A stretch of DNA of 64,000 bases from Prado023 sp963777855 (GTDB taxonomy: Bacteria; Actinomycetota; Actinomycetes; S36-B12; CAIYMF01): contig CAVZRW010000004.1 in NCBI GenBank assembly GCA_963777855.1, positions 124,001 through 188,000 on the forward strand. Reading direction: 5' to 3'. Both the position numbers and the translations under genes were made by a program. Positions within the stretch are counted from its first letter, which is position 1, and every line of letters begins with the position of its first letter. Shown here piece after piece: positions 1-9,621 of the stretch. The notes beneath the pieces are model-generated. The model was not told where the DNA came from. It was given only the letters and a program-made list of their open reading frames with translations, and searched no databases.

Positions 1-309
1 GCGCATTCGACCAGCAACTTGCCGGGCACCGAAGCCCCATCGACTGACTCCATATACCGGTGCAGACCAAGAAGGCAGCGGGGGTTCTTCATCGTTTGTC
101 CGCCCTTCGTTCTCGCTACCCCCCAGACATGACCAAGGTAGGCTCACCTAACTGACTCGTCAATGGACGCGAAGGCGCGACTCCGCGCGAGCGTCACCGA
201 TCCTCCACGCACGAGGCGGCCCCGAGAATGCCCGGACATCAGGTACATCAGCCAGGCTTGGGCCCGTCCGCGTGAGCTGCTGCGCCTCAGCGACCCGTGA
301 GCCGTTCGT

Positions 310-516
310 TCAGGGCACGGTGACCCAGTCGCCGTCGTACCAGACATGGTCGTCCTCCATCAGGGCTCGGAAGTCCAGGTTTCGCGCGTCCTGGTCCGTG
401 GAGTCGGCGTTGGCGCGGTAGGTGTCTCGGTCTTGGAAGCGCACGACCATCAGGACGGTGCCGGGCTGGTTGTCGACGACCAGGAGGTCTGTGCCGAGGT
501 AGCCGTCGATGTGCAA
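310..516 (-). pseudogene. C-terminal fragment of an antibiotic-biosynthesis-monooxygenase-like (ABM, ferredoxin-like fold) protein
   Basis: The 68 codons from a TTG read as a compact small domain, with GYLGTDLLVV, GTVLMVVRF, a TYRANADS helix and a C-terminal WYDGDWVTVP strand. This resembles the second half of ABM or heme-degrading-type dimeric alpha/beta barrel proteins. Seven further codons (LAAAEDE) continue in frame upstream until a TGA, and no ATG, GTG or ribosome-binding site is available. The first half of the usual roughly 100-residue domain is therefore missing. It may be a relic, or its start may be hidden by a base error as in other genes of this window. The family call rests on sequence feel only. 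Confidence 0.4.
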
Positions 517-702
517 CTCGTCCTCGGCGGCGGCCAGACCCGGTCACCGACCGGCGGTGGCAGCTGGGATCCCGGCCGCCTCGACATCGACAGACTGCTG
601 CCCTGACCTGCAGCGCGGCCCTCCACGGGACCGGCGAAGGAGGACGACCCGTGACACAACCACCCCAACCCGCGCCTGCCACGCGTGGCCGCTCACCTCG
701 GA

Positions 703-926
703 TCAGCGGGTCACCACGATCCACGGAGTCGGTTCGTCGATGGTCAGCACGCTCCCGAGCACGCACAGCCCGGACTGGTTCGAGCCGTTGCCCGCGGGTA
801 CCGCGGTCTGGGCGGCGGACGCCATCGGCGACCCGCTCACCGTCGAATCGCCACCCGACCCCCACTCGCACAGCCGGTGACCATGAGCGCCGCAGCGGCC
901 AGCACCGCCACCCACACCCGCCTCAT
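703..926 (-). CDS. small lipoprotein, frame broken by two extra bases
   Basis: An ATG at 926 opens a lipoprotein signal: basic MRRVW, a hydrophobic stretch, then lipobox VTGC with lipidation Cys at residue 19. This frame stops shortly after. The C-run at 859-863 (five bases) lies just after the lipobox codons. Reading it as three bases joins the signal to a downstream frame that carries SAAQTAVPAGNGSNQSG and ends PWIVVTR at 703. The restored product is about 73 residues, anchored to the outer face of the membrane, with one further Cys. No family is recognised. The length of 224 nt fits two surplus bases. Confidence 0.5.
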
Positions 927-1119
927 GCGTTCCCCGTCTCACGCGACTCCAGCGACCCACACATGAAGCACGGGATCGAGAGGCGCAAGGCCCGGGAGGC
1001 GGCCCTGATGGCCCCAACTGGACCGGGCGGAGATCGACTGCGCCGACCCGCAACTGGTCCTCGGGGATGCGGGGATGGGCAAGCCGCCGCTTGCGGTCAA
1101 CTGGAGGCCCGCCGACGCG

Positions 1120-1803
1120 TCACGGCAGGAAGTGCACCATCGACGCTGCCCTCACATCGCTCATCTCGCCCTCATCCATCATCCCGTCGAAGAGCACCCC
1201 CTTTGGCCCGGTCAGGGTCAACTCGACCATGGCGGGGCGGGTGGTCCCACGACCCCGATCGATCGTGAACAGGCCCTCCTCGGTGTACTTGCTGTGGTTC
1301 TTGATGGAGGTCAGGTCTCCAGCACCGGTCCAGTGGACCGAGACCGACAGCGGCAACGTCTCGTCGGACACGACCTCCTCTTCCAGCACCGGATCCCAGA
1401 TCACGATGAGCGCGTCGCAGTCGAACGACAGGCTGGCCTCGGTCAGATCGCTGGTGATGGTGAAGGACGCGTCCTCAGCGAGCCCCCACACCTCGGCCGG
1501 GTAGGGGTCCCCGTTGCCGTCGACCAGCGTCGTCCCGAAGGCCACGACGGATGGCTGCTCCTGGCGGACCGGCCTGCTGCCCGAGACCCGGCTGGTCTCC
1601 ATGGCGTCGGCTCCCTGGACGTAGATCACCCTTGGCGTGCCGACTGCGGGCTCTTCGGGGGACCCCCAGAAGCCCGTGGCGGTCAGACCGTCGATCTTGT
1701 ACGACTCGACAGATGCTCCTGACGACACCGCGCCGACCGGGGCCGCGATCGCAGCGACGAGGGCAGCGGTGGCTACGGCGAGCACACTTCTCATTACCTT
1801 CAT
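1120..1803 (-). CDS. secreted protein of unknown function
   Basis: A clean Sec signal peptide opens the protein (MKVMRSVLAV, then an alanine-rich hydrophobic core, cleavage probably near APVGA/VSS around residue 25). It is followed by about 200 residues of beta-rich, acidic sequence with no recognisable catalytic motif and one Cys. The ATG at 1803 is chosen because an AAGGAGG-type ribosome-binding site sits 8 nt upstream. A longer reading to 1959 adds a non-coding-looking leader. The mature protein is probably extracellular or wall-associated. No family recognised. It is flanked by gene-poor sequence on both sides, so context gives no clue. Confidence 0.75.
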   Translation of the reverse strand: MKVMRSVLAVATAALVAAIAAPVGAVSSGASVESYKIDGLTATGFWGSPEEPAVGTPRVIYVQGADAMETSRVSGSRPVRQEQPSVVAFGTTLVDGNGDPYPAEVWGLAEDASFTITSDLTEASLSFDCDALIVIWDPVLEEEVVSDETLPLSVSVHWTGAGDLTSIKNHSKYTEEGLFTIDRGRGTTRPAMVELTLTGPKGVLFDGMMDEGEMSDVRAASMVHFLP

Positions 1804-2377
1804 GACGAACTCCTCCTTGTGTCCACACATGCTGTCCGCAGGCATGCCCACCGAGGCCAACAGGAAGGGAGCGGGGTGTGAGCCCGCGTTTCGCCCCCCC
1901 CATTCCAGGGATCCCAGTTCGACCAGACCGACGCCCGCATGGCGTATCCCTTCGGACAACTCTCAACGTACGCGCGCCCCGGAACTGCTGGTAGGGGCTT
2001 TCGTCGCCCGCCGGTCCATGCGCCGCGAGGAGCGCTGTGCGTCACCGCCACGGGTACGCGGCGGTCGTTCCCGCCGGGTGGTCCCGTCGTTCTCCCCGGA
2101 CTCCGGAAGCAACTCGTTCCCCGCGTTCGACGATCTGCTGGCTTGGTGCGCTGGACGGGGCCGTGAGCCCCGACCTGGACGGTGATGGCGCAACTGCATG
2201 CTGCGGAAGCGAGCCTGAGCAACCGGTGAATGGTCCAGCTCCCCGCCCAGGGCTGAGGATCAACGCCAGATCCGACCGAGGAGCGCCGACCCATAGGCAT
2301 CGCCGAAGCCGACGGCCAGCGGCTTCATCGGGCAGTCGACCTGCTCGGCTTCTCGATGGGCCGCTTCGTGGCTCAGG
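1804..2377. other. intergenic stretch with a scrap of an alpha/beta hydrolase
   Basis: No complete gene is visible between the secreted protein and the membrane protein. The only coding-like signal is a 117-nt plus-strand remnant at 2296-2412, described separately. Confidence 0.5.
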
Positions 2378-2412
2378 TCATCGGCCGAGTGGCGAGGCGA
2401 CCCCGCTGGTGA
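2296..2412 (+). pseudogene. alpha/beta hydrolase nucleophile-elbow fragment
   Basis: About 38 codons read without a start and contain DLLGFSMGRFVAQVIG. This matches the strand, nucleophile and helix of alpha/beta hydrolases (consensus DLLGFSMGG, with Ser as nucleophile). The frame ends in a TGA at 2410. No other part of the fold can be found nearby in any frame, and the tail overlaps the end of the convergent membrane-protein gene. It is either a decayed gene remnant or a chance match; the motif is long enough to favour a remnant. Confidence 0.35.
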
Positions 2413-3439
2413 GGGCAGCCCGACGCCGCCGAGCGACCAGCATGCCCAGCGCACTCGATCCGAGCATCACCAGACCGGCCACGAGGATTGCCAGGGCGGG
2501 CCGGTCCGCCCCGCCTACGGCCCAGAACACCAGTGCGGTGACGCTGGCGATCGCAGCCGCCAGCCACGGCCAGAATCCATCGGCCAGGAAGCGCCAGAAC
2601 CCCAGGGCCGCCAGCAGGGCCATGGTGATCATCCCGGCCTCCCGGGAGGAGTCCTCGCCGATGACTGGCAGGGCCCACATCAGGGCCATGGCCATCCCCA
2701 GGAACACGGCCAGCTCCTTGTGGGCCAGGCGCCGGGACACCACCAGGGACCACAGCACACCGAAGAGGACCACCGCGAGCGGCGCATACCGGTCGTACCC
2801 GGTCATCTGATAGGAGAAGCCGTCGGATTCGGGCCGGAACACCTCGATCGTGGTCTGGACCAGGCCGAAGCTGGCCACGAACATGCCGAGCTCGGTGATG
2901 GTGCTCGACGCGACCAGGTGCGCCCCGACCATGACCGCAAGGGCGACGCCGAACGCGGCGGGGCCCGTGAAGGTCGTGTCCTCCCCGACGAGGAGGACCG
3001 TGGTGCCAGCGGCACTGATGGCCGAGCCTGCGAACAGCACACCTGCCAGGCGACGTCGGGCCGAGCCTGGTGCCGCCCCGTGGCCGACGACGAGGGCGAC
3101 GGCACCAGCGACGAGTGCGGTCACCCCGAGGCTGGCGATCTGCACCCCGAGGCTCATCGACCCCCAGTTCTGGGCGACGAGCACGACCGCGGCGGCGATC
3201 ACGAGCGCCCCTCCGACGTAGAGGCCGACCTCGATGAGGACCTCGCTCAGCGTACGGCGATGGCGCGCGGCTGCTGCCGCTGATGGCGCAGCGGCCGAGG
3301 GCGCCGGTGCGTCGACCCGCCCGCTCACCTCGGCAAGGATGGCCGCTCGTTGCTCGGGGGAGATTGTGCCCCGGGTGACGAGCGAATCAAGGGCTGCCGC
3401 CAGGGCGACGGTGGAGCCGGTGGGCAGGGTGTCGCTCAT
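2378..3439 (-). CDS. polytopic membrane protein, DUF2157-like
   Basis: The 353-residue product has a cytoplasmic N-terminus with the pattern LVTRGTISPEQRAAIL, typical of the start of DUF2157 proteins. An Ala/Pro linker follows, and from about residue 70 roughly ten hydrophobic helices run to a basic C-terminus (LVARRRRAAL). The ATG at 3439 has a GGGGGAGGAAGG ribosome-binding site 8-9 nt upstream; in-frame codons further up lack one. The product sits in the cell membrane. Function is unknown; DUF2157 proteins have no settled role. It appears to be monocistronic. Confidence 0.7.
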   Translation of the reverse strand: MSDTLPTGSTVALAAALDSLVTRGTISPEQRAAILAEVSGRVDAPAPSAAAPSAAAAARHRRTLSEVLIEVGLYVGGALVIAAAVVLVAQNWGSMSLGVQIASLGVTALVAGAVALVVGHGAAPGSARRRLAGVLFAGSAISAAGTTVLLVGEDTTFTGPAAFGVALAVMVGAHLVASSTITELGMFVASFGLVQTTIEVFRPESDGFSYQMTGYDRYAPLAVVLFGVLWSLVVSRRLAHKELAVFLGMAMALMWALPVIGEDSSREAGMITMALLAALGFWRFLADGFWPWLAAAIASVTALVFWAVGGADRPALAILVAGLVMLGSSALGMLVARRRRAALTSGVASPLGR

Positions 3440-4308
3440 GGCGCATCGCCTTCCTCCCCCGTGATTCAAGTGTGCTCCGCTGAGCCCGTCCCGGGCAGGT
3501 GCCGTTGGGCCCAAGTCGTGCTCGTCGGGCGGGATCTCCCCGAGCATGTAGGCCCGCGACGAACCAGCTCACCTTCCTCATCGTCGCGGAAGGGCTGCAG
3601 CGCCGCTGGAACCCGCCCCGCCAGCCGCTTGGACTGCGGGCATGTGTGGCGTCAGGACCCGTCAGGACACCAGCAAGGCCGCTGCCCCGCGGGCCAAGTT
3701 GTCCCGTCGGGCGTTGCGCTGGGCGTTGGAGGGCCTCGTGGTCGCGCACTTGACCGTCGCTCGGGTCGAGATAAGCCGGCGCCGCGAGTGGGGCCTCAAT
3801 AGCTGTGCCTCAGCCAGCTGACAGTCGACACGATAGGGATTCCCATCGACCTGGCGCGCGCCTGGACCGTCCCGGCAGGCAGCATTGCGTTGGGTCGTCG
3901 CACGGCGGGCCTGAGTCTCGACCCGAACGTGGACGATGGTCCAAGTGAGCAGGGGCAGAGTCGTGACGTCTCCGACGAATCGCGTCGTCGACTTCAGCGC
4001 CGGCAGCGCTACGCACCAACGACTTGCGGCTGCGGCATCCATGATCGGCGCCATCGCTGCCCGTTCAGTTCAAGACGAGGTTGGTGCTTGGACCGACCGC
4101 GATCCGGCTGCATCGGTCGAGTTCGTCAGCAACTGGGCCCAATCAGACCGTCCACCGCCCCGAGCCAACTTCACGTGGCGTGCCGCGGGCTGTGCTCGGG
4201 GGACTGTCCGACGGAACTGGAGGCACGAGTGGCTGGCTGGAGCGCAGAGCAACGCCACTGGAGAAACCTGCGCCCCAGCCATCGCTTGAACTCGGCCTTC
4301 GCGGAGGA
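3440..4308. other. 870-bp gene-poor stretch
   Basis: No frame on either strand gives a protein with a credible start, ribosome-binding site and recognisable sequence. The longest plus-strand reading (3936-4289, 117 codons) has mixed third-position usage unlike neighbouring genes and no family resemblance. The stretch probably holds regulatory DNA or decayed sequence. Confidence 0.5.
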
Positions 4309-6243
4309 TCAATTGGGCTGGGCAAGGAACTCAAGGCGTGGGGGTACCGGGTTGTCGGGGTCGGGACCTCCGCCGTCGGGTCGGACGACTGCCTCGATGG
4401 TCCGGTTGACCGGCGGGCCGGGATCTGCCTGAGGATCGATGGGTTCGACGGCGACTCGGAGCCGCATGAGCCCCAGTTGCTGGCCGGTGAACACTTGCAC
4501 TACGGCACGACCGAAGACGTCGGTCGTGCCGCTGAGTTGTGGCACCGCGGCACAGCCGTATCCCACCAGACCCTGGCCTTGGTCGAGCTGCGCGGTCACG
4601 CGGTGCTCTCCGGCGATCGGGACCACCATCACCTGCGTCCGACCGAGAACCGTCTGGTGAACGTCGAGCTTGGGGCTCTCGATGTATCGGCGGCCCCGCT
4701 CGTCGAGCGGTGCTGACTCAGCCAGCCGATGGAGCAGTGCGTGGCTCCTGCGGTCGGGGGCGATCACAGGAATGGGGTTCTCTCGTGCCCGCGCCACGCG
4801 CTCGGCTGTCCACGCCCGCCTCAGGGGTTGGACGACATCGTCGAAGTCGGCGACCTGGGCGATGACCCTGCCCGGTATGGCGACACTGGTGCAGACCTGG
4901 ATGGCGATCGAAAGGGCCGCGCCTCCACCCGATACCAAGCCGTGTCCCGGCGGCTCGGCCGCCTCGAACACGACCTCCTCGGCGGCTGCGGCCGCACCCA
5001 AATCGGTCGCTGGGCTGACCTCGCTGAGCAGCCGCAGCGCCCCCAGGTTAGTTGTCCGACCCGAGGCTGCCAGCGCTCGACCAACCCAGCGCATGGCCTC
5101 CAGGTCCGGGGGGTCCACGACCCGTTGGACATTGAAGGAGATGGTGGCCTGCTGCAACGGGTTCGGGGAATGCCGATACAGCACGGGTGACGCATCCGGG
5201 TGAAATTCCGCAATCGTCGGCGCGTCAGCATCGTAGTCGCCGGCGTACTTGTACCCGGGCATGGCGGGCCGCAACTCGACCACTTCATCTGCGTCGAGGG
5301 CGATGTAGCCGACGCCGCTGGCGTCCGTCCGAATGTGCCGCCATGCATCACCTTGATGCCTGAAGAACACGAAGGCATTGGGGATCGGGTGCTCGCCCAC
5401 GACGCGCACCTTCAAGGGGAGCGGCTTGTTGGCCACGCCGACGTCCTGCAGGAACTTGGCAAGGAGTCGCGCCGTGAACCGCTCAGATCGTGGAATGGCC
5501 TGGAACGCGGCGTCATCCCACTGGTTGTTGTCGTAAAGGGCCATCTCGGCATGGGTTTCGGTGGCCGCGTCAATGGCCAGCTGTCGCGCCGACGTGTTGG
5601 TGGCGTACTGCGCCAGCGAACCGATGCTCTGCAGGTGAGCGTTCGGCTGTGCCGCGACAGCGGTGATCCGCTCCTCATATGTTCCGTGATCCCAGAACCG
5701 GTCGCTCGTGGTGTGCGGTGAGACACACAGGTCTGCGAGGAAGTGACACGCCCAGCCGAGGTGGAACATGGCATCGGCCCACGGGTACCCCTGTTGGCCA
5801 TGCCAGGTGGCCACGGCAAGGTCGTACTCCTCCTGGCACCGGTCGGCCGCCGAAGGATACGGCCTGTCGAACATCAGATTTGGTGTGGATGACACGTCCA
5901 CCGTGAACCCCGGGGCGAAGATGAGCCCGGCGAGGAATCCGGCGCTGTCCACCCAGTCCTCGAGGTTGGCGTGGGGGCCCAGGTCGAGCCCGAATCCGGT
6001 GGTCGGGTCATGGTAGTGAGAGAACGACGAGAGGTTGCATACGTGCTTCCGCCACGTGTACAACTCGCCGCACAGCAGGTTCAGAGAAATGTTGACGTAC
6101 ACCTCAACGTCGGATCTGTCTGCGAACTCGGCACCTCGCAGCAGATCGGTCTGGAACGACCTGAGGACGTTCGCGTAGGCCTTGTGCCCATCTTTCTCGA
6201 TGATCATCAGTGCGTGTTCGATGGGATCAGCATGGTTGTCCAT
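4309..6243 (-). CDS. phospholipase C-like protein with C-terminal accessory domains
   Basis: The product is 644 residues. Residues 1-270 are helical and carry the layout of zinc-dependent phospholipase C / S1-P1 nuclease folds: an early Trp/His region (LYTWRKHVC, SFSHYHD), then WADAMFHLGWACHFLADLCVSPH and a later HGTYEE. In the classic family the H-x3-D and PxH residues bind a trinuclear zinc site; here PH are adjacent, so the match is divergent. From about residue 300 a beta-sandwich (VRVVGEHPIPNAFVFF...TDASGVGYIAL) resembles carboxypeptidase-regulatory or transthyretin-like domains, followed by further uncharacterised beta-rich sequence. No signal peptide is seen. The ATG at 6243 has GAAGGAGGGA upstream; longer readings lack one. 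Substrate is inferred, not shown. Confidence 0.65.
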   Translation of the reverse strand: MDNHADPIEHALMIIEKDGHKAYANVLRSFQTDLLRGAEFADRSDVEVYVNISLNLLCGELYTWRKHVCNLSSFSHYHDPTTGFGLDLGPHANLEDWVDSAGFLAGLIFAPGFTVDVSSTPNLMFDRPYPSAADRCQEEYDLAVATWHGQQGYPWADAMFHLGWACHFLADLCVSPHTTSDRFWDHGTYEERITAVAAQPNAHLQSIGSLAQYATNTSARQLAIDAATETHAEMALYDNNQWDDAAFQAIPRSERFTARLLAKFLQDVGVANKPLPLKVRVVGEHPIPNAFVFFRHQGDAWRHIRTDASGVGYIALDADEVVELRPAMPGYKYAGDYDADAPTIAEFHPDASPVLYRHSPNPLQQATISFNVQRVVDPPDLEAMRWVGRALAASGRTTNLGALRLLSEVSPATDLGAAAAAEEVVFEAAEPPGHGLVSGGGAALSIAIQVCTSVAIPGRVIAQVADFDDVVQPLRRAWTAERVARARENPIPVIAPDRRSHALLHRLAESAPLDERGRRYIESPKLDVHQTVLGRTQVMVVPIAGEHRVTAQLDQGQGLVGYGCAAVPQLSGTTDVFGRAVVQVFTGQQLGLMRLRVAVEPIDPQADPGPPVNRTIEAVVRPDGGGPDPDNPVPPRLEFLAQPN

Positions 6244-6869
6244 GTCGCTCCCTCCTTCATCTGGTCGTGCCCCTAATCCGGCTGACGGCCGGTCTCCCAT
6301 GGCGCCACGTCCCGGCGCGCGATTGGTCCAGTGCGATCCGCCCGAATGCCCGAGGGGTGGGCGGGATGTGATGCGAGCTGGAGGCACTTCGAGGGGTTAG
6401 CAGGAGCGGTGTTCCCGCAGTCATGGCGGGGCTGGCAGCGCTCACAGACTGCCGACGAATCCGGAATCCTCTGGTCATCGCGCCAGACTCCCCTTGCTCG
6501 GGAACCAACAAGCCGCACCGGGCGGCTCACTGCGCCTGCGGCGTCCCCGTCCCAAGCTCCCTCAGGTCCACTCTGCTCGCGGTCAGCCCGGCGTACCAGT
6601 GACCAAGGTCCCTCAGGCCGTGGCTGCCGTGACCACAGTGACGCAAGCCTTGCCCATGCGAGGCAGGGGGAGGTGCTGGTCGCAACAACTCGAGACGTCG
6701 ACCGCCGTGGTCGGGCGCTCGAAGCCCGGGCGCTCGAAGGCAGCTCTCGCAGCTATCCACCGCTGTGCACCGGTGCCGAGGAACGAGCAGCTGGTGGATG
6801 TGGGGGCCACGTCGAGAGGGCCCGCGCGTCCTTCGGGGATCTGCCCGGGTGTGGGTGTATGCCAGAGGC
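6244..6869. promoter_or_regulatory. 626-bp divergent intergenic region
   Basis: The region separates the minus-strand phospholipase C-like gene from the plus-strand two-gene unit starting at 6870, so it must hold promoters for both. I see no clear coding frame, palindrome or repeat in it beyond the ribosome-binding site of the phospholipase gene at its left edge. Confidence 0.4.
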
Positions 6870-7646
6870 ATGCGCGTCCCAAAGCCGAAGTCAGGCAAGC
6901 CCGCACAGCCGACCCGCCCGAGTGGGCGCCCTCGGTTGGACCGGATCCTTGCCCACGATCGCGCGGCTGCAGGTGGGGGGGATTTGGTGGTGCGGTTCGG
7001 TGGCTCGCTTCCCGCGCGGGAGGAGCTGACTGCGCTGGGCCTGACTGAGGGGGAGATCGCCGCGGCCGCCTTGGTGGCGGACCGTGTGGGCGAGGTCGCC
7101 CGCCGGGTCACCGAGGATCGGGGGTTTGCCGCCGAGTTGGCCACCGACCCTGGTGCGGCCTTGGCGGGCCTTGGGGTAGCGGTGCCATCCACGGCGTCGG
7201 CTGCTTCGCCGTTTGCCGCGGGAGTGGGCCGGCGGTTCGAGATCCGCAGTGACACGCTCGGAGAACCCGCCGGTGGCGAGCCTGCTCCTGAGAGCGCCGT
7301 GAGTGGCCTAGTGGCCCACGCCATCCGTGCGGCGCGGGCGTCGCAGGCATCGTGGCGGGCCTTCGTCGCCGATCCCGACCCCGTGGTGCGCTCGGCGGCC
7401 AGTACGTTCCCGTGGGCCGAACGCGGGGTCCCGGTGGGGTCCACGGCGGCCGCCTCTGTTGTCCAGGAGGTGTGCGCCCGGTTCCGTCGGGTGCTCGGGC
7501 TGTCCGCTGCGCCGGGCTCCTCGGATCAGGGTCCGGCGAAGGGCTCAGGGGTGGATGTGGAGATCGCTGTCCTGCCCGACCTGCAGGTCGCGGCCGCGAT
7601 CCGGGTGCAGTCCGTCCGCATCCCCGCCTCCCCCAGGCAGGCGTGA
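6870..7646 (+). CDS. 258-residue protein of unknown function
   Basis: A basic proline-rich N-terminus (MRVPKPKSGKPAQP, then PRLDRILAHDR) leads into a helical section with LTALGLTEGEIAAAALVADRV. A segment FAAELATDPGAALAGLGV resembles the helical end of nitrile-hydratase-alpha-like leader sequences, where a DP-xA-L-xx-LG pattern is usual. A second, weaker DP helix (FVADPDPVVRSAAS) lies near residue 175. A Gly/Ser linker and a short C-terminal beta part follow. There is no signal peptide. The stop is one base before the next start, so the two are co-transcribed and probably work together. The ATG at 6870 follows AGAGGC; ribosome binding is weak. No family is assigned. Confidence 0.6.
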   Translation: MRVPKPKSGKPAQPTRPSGRPRLDRILAHDRAAAGGGDLVVRFGGSLPAREELTALGLTEGEIAAAALVADRVGEVARRVTEDRGFAAELATDPGAALAGLGVAVPSTASAASPFAAGVGRRFEIRSDTLGEPAGGEPAPESAVSGLVAHAIRAARASQASWRAFVADPDPVVRSAASTFPWAERGVPVGSTAAASVVQEVCARFRRVLGLSAAPGSSDQGPAKGSGVDVEIAVLPDLQVAAAIRVQSVRIPASPRQA

Positions 7647-7647
7647 C

Positions 7648-9024
7648 ATGGCACGGGCTGACAGCGGCGGGTTCGATCTGGTCCTCGAGGTCGACATGGC
7701 CGCGATCCAGGAACGGGTGGCCGCCGAGGTGGCCGCGGTGGCGCCCGATGACTGGAACACCCACGTCCCCGGCCTGCAGTTCGGGTTTTGTCCGGCCCTG
7801 ACGATCACCGGGACCTTCACCGGCTTCACGCTCGAGCCGGGGCCGACGGTCGTGTCCACTAGCACCCTGTCGGTGCGGATCGACTGGGGTGTGTTCGGCA
7901 TCCCTGACCCGCTCGGCCTCCTACGCGACACGGTGGACGCCGGCAACTCCACGAAGTCGATCGTCGTGACCACCCGCTGCACCCCGACGATCGAGGACGG
8001 GGAACTCTGGGTGACGGACATGGCTGTCGAGGTCTCCTTGGACAAGACCGAGTGGAGCACAGTCGAGGGCATCGCGGGCTACCTGGCGCTGTTGGTGGAT
8101 CCGTTGGGCATCCTGACCCAGTTCTTCTGGGACACGCTCCACGCACAGCTCCTCACCCCCCTGAGCAAGAACATCCCCCGCCGCCTGCTGATCGGCGTGC
8201 TGCCCGTCGGGGACACGCAGCTGGACTCGGTGGGGCAGGAACTCCGGGTACTGGTCACGGTGGACGGCCAGCCCGGCACCCCGCGGGCGATCACCCGTTC
8301 GGCGATCCGCCCAGCCCCTGCCGGCGCCAAGCCCCGGGACCTCGCCGCGGTGATCATCGGCAACGACCACCTGCTGCGCACGACGATCCGCCCCGCACTC
8401 ACGACGTGCTTCACGCTGACCGGGAAAGGGACCTTCCTCGACCCCCACCCCTGCTACTGGGTCGGGGGAACCACCCGTGACGACCAGATCAGCCTGGGCA
8501 CACAGTTGGACACCGAGGTGCTGATCGATCGAGTGATGGCCGAGATCGACATGGCCGGTGCGCTGCGAACCCGGGTGTACTTCAGCAGCAGGCACGCGAG
8601 CGGCGGCTTCGGCATCACCGGCAGCGCCAGCTACGCGATCAACTCGCGCGCCGACGCGGACGGCAAGAAGCTCAGCGTCACAGTGGACCCCCCGAGGATC
8701 GACGACCTCGATATCTGGATCGAATGGTGGGTCTACGGGCTGATGGCCCTCGGGTTCGGCTCGATCGGCCTGCTGGCCACAGGACTGACCGACGCCTTCA
8801 CCGGAGGCACCCTGAAGGACGGGGTGCTCGGCCTGCTCACGGCGTTCCGGCTGCTCCCCGACTCGCTCGACCTGCCCTACCTCGTCGGCGACATCCGGAT
8901 CGACCACCAGCCCCAGGGGCAGCAAGACGCGGAGTGGCAGACCATCTGCTGGCCGCAGCCCGGCGCCCCCCTGTGCATCCCCGTCTCACGAGCCAACGAC
9001 GTGATCGTCCGAGTCCGAGGCTGA
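7648..9024 (+). CDS. 458-residue protein, possibly a lipid-binding (TULIP-like) fold
   Basis: The protein starts FDLVLEVDMAAIQERVAAEV, a strand-helix opening like that of TULIP-type lipid-binding proteins (the fold seen in BPI and clostridial P47/OrfX). It continues as alternating beta strands (LTITGTFTGFTL, TLSVRIDW, IVVTTRC, MAVEVSLDKTEW) with a long amphipathic stretch (LALLVDPLGILTQFFW). A hydrophobic segment lies near residues 363-381 (WWVYGLMALGFGSIGLLATG), and two Cys lie close to the C-terminus. No catalytic motif is visible and no signal peptide. The ATG at 7648 is one base after the preceding stop. The TULIP suggestion is an inference from pattern only. Confidence 0.6.
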   Translation: MARADSGGFDLVLEVDMAAIQERVAAEVAAVAPDDWNTHVPGLQFGFCPALTITGTFTGFTLEPGPTVVSTSTLSVRIDWGVFGIPDPLGLLRDTVDAGNSTKSIVVTTRCTPTIEDGELWVTDMAVEVSLDKTEWSTVEGIAGYLALLVDPLGILTQFFWDTLHAQLLTPLSKNIPRRLLIGVLPVGDTQLDSVGQELRVLVTVDGQPGTPRAITRSAIRPAPAGAKPRDLAAVIIGNDHLLRTTIRPALTTCFTLTGKGTFLDPHPCYWVGGTTRDDQISLGTQLDTEVLIDRVMAEIDMAGALRTRVYFSSRHASGGFGITGSASYAINSRADADGKKLSVTVDPPRIDDLDIWIEWWVYGLMALGFGSIGLLATGLTDAFTGGTLKDGVLGLLTAFRLLPDSLDLPYLVGDIRIDHQPQGQQDAEWQTICWPQPGAPLCIPVSRANDVIVRVRG

Positions 9025-9105
9025 CCCCGACCCCCTAGGGCCGGCAGGACGCCGCGGTGCGGTTTCCCTACTGCGCTGGCGGGGCCGGAGGACGGTCGTG
9101 GACGG

Positions 9106-9621
9106 CTATCTCTGGCCCGGTCGCAGGGTGCCGGTGGTCCCCCACAACGCCAGCCCGGCTGCGGGGATCAGGGCGGCGAACTTGATCAGGGCCGCTCGTC
9201 GGGCGCGCCGGGCTGGCCGGTCAGCGGTCGTTGGGTGCGCCGGGTCGTCCGTCAGGAGGTCCAGGGCGCGGACCAGGTTGGCGTTCTCGGTCAGGTCGCT
9301 GGCCGCGGCCAGCGCGGTCAGGCCCAGGCCCACCGGCCGGCCCGGCGAGGACAGCAGGCTGATGCCCAGCAGCAGCGGCACGGTGTAGGCGACGACGTAG
9401 GCGTTGTCGGTCACGGCCAGGCGCCGGTGGGTGACCAGCACCTGCCGGTCCCCGCCGGTCACCCCCAGCAGGGCCGACCCGGATCCGGCCAGCTCCCCCC
9501 GGACGACCTCCCGCAGCAGGACCCGGGTACCGGCCAGCCGGGCCGACAGGCTCGGAGCACCCACCACCACAACCCCACCCATGAGCGCGGCGACGGCTCG
9601 GACCCGACGATCAGCGACCAT
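9106..9621 (-). CDS. membrane protein of unknown function
   Basis: The product is about 171 residues. It has a hydrophobic N-terminal helix (VRAVAALMGGVVVVGAPSL), a central segment with two likely helices (AYVVAYTVPLLLGISLL; VGLGLTALAAASDL) followed by TENANLVRALDLL, and a C-terminal helix (LIKFAALIPAAGLALWG) with a basic cluster before it. The ATG at 9621 is used; an in-frame GTG at 9657 would add 12 residues, and neither has a strong ribosome-binding site. It converges on the plus-strand unit 6870-9024 and lies back-to-back with the patatin gene. No family recognised. Confidence 0.6.
   Translation of the reverse strand: MVADRRVRAVAALMGGVVVVGAPSLSARLAGTRVLLREVVRGELAGSGSALLGVTGGDRQVLVTHRRLAVTDNAYVVAYTVPLLLGISLLSSPGRPVGLGLTALAAASDLTENANLVRALDLLTDDPAHPTTADRPARRARRAALIKFAALIPAAGLALWGTTGTLRPGQR

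Noticed and set aside
3936..4289. 117-codon plus-strand reading in the gene-poor stretch
   Set aside because: No ribosome-binding site, no family resemblance, and codon use unlike neighbouring genes.
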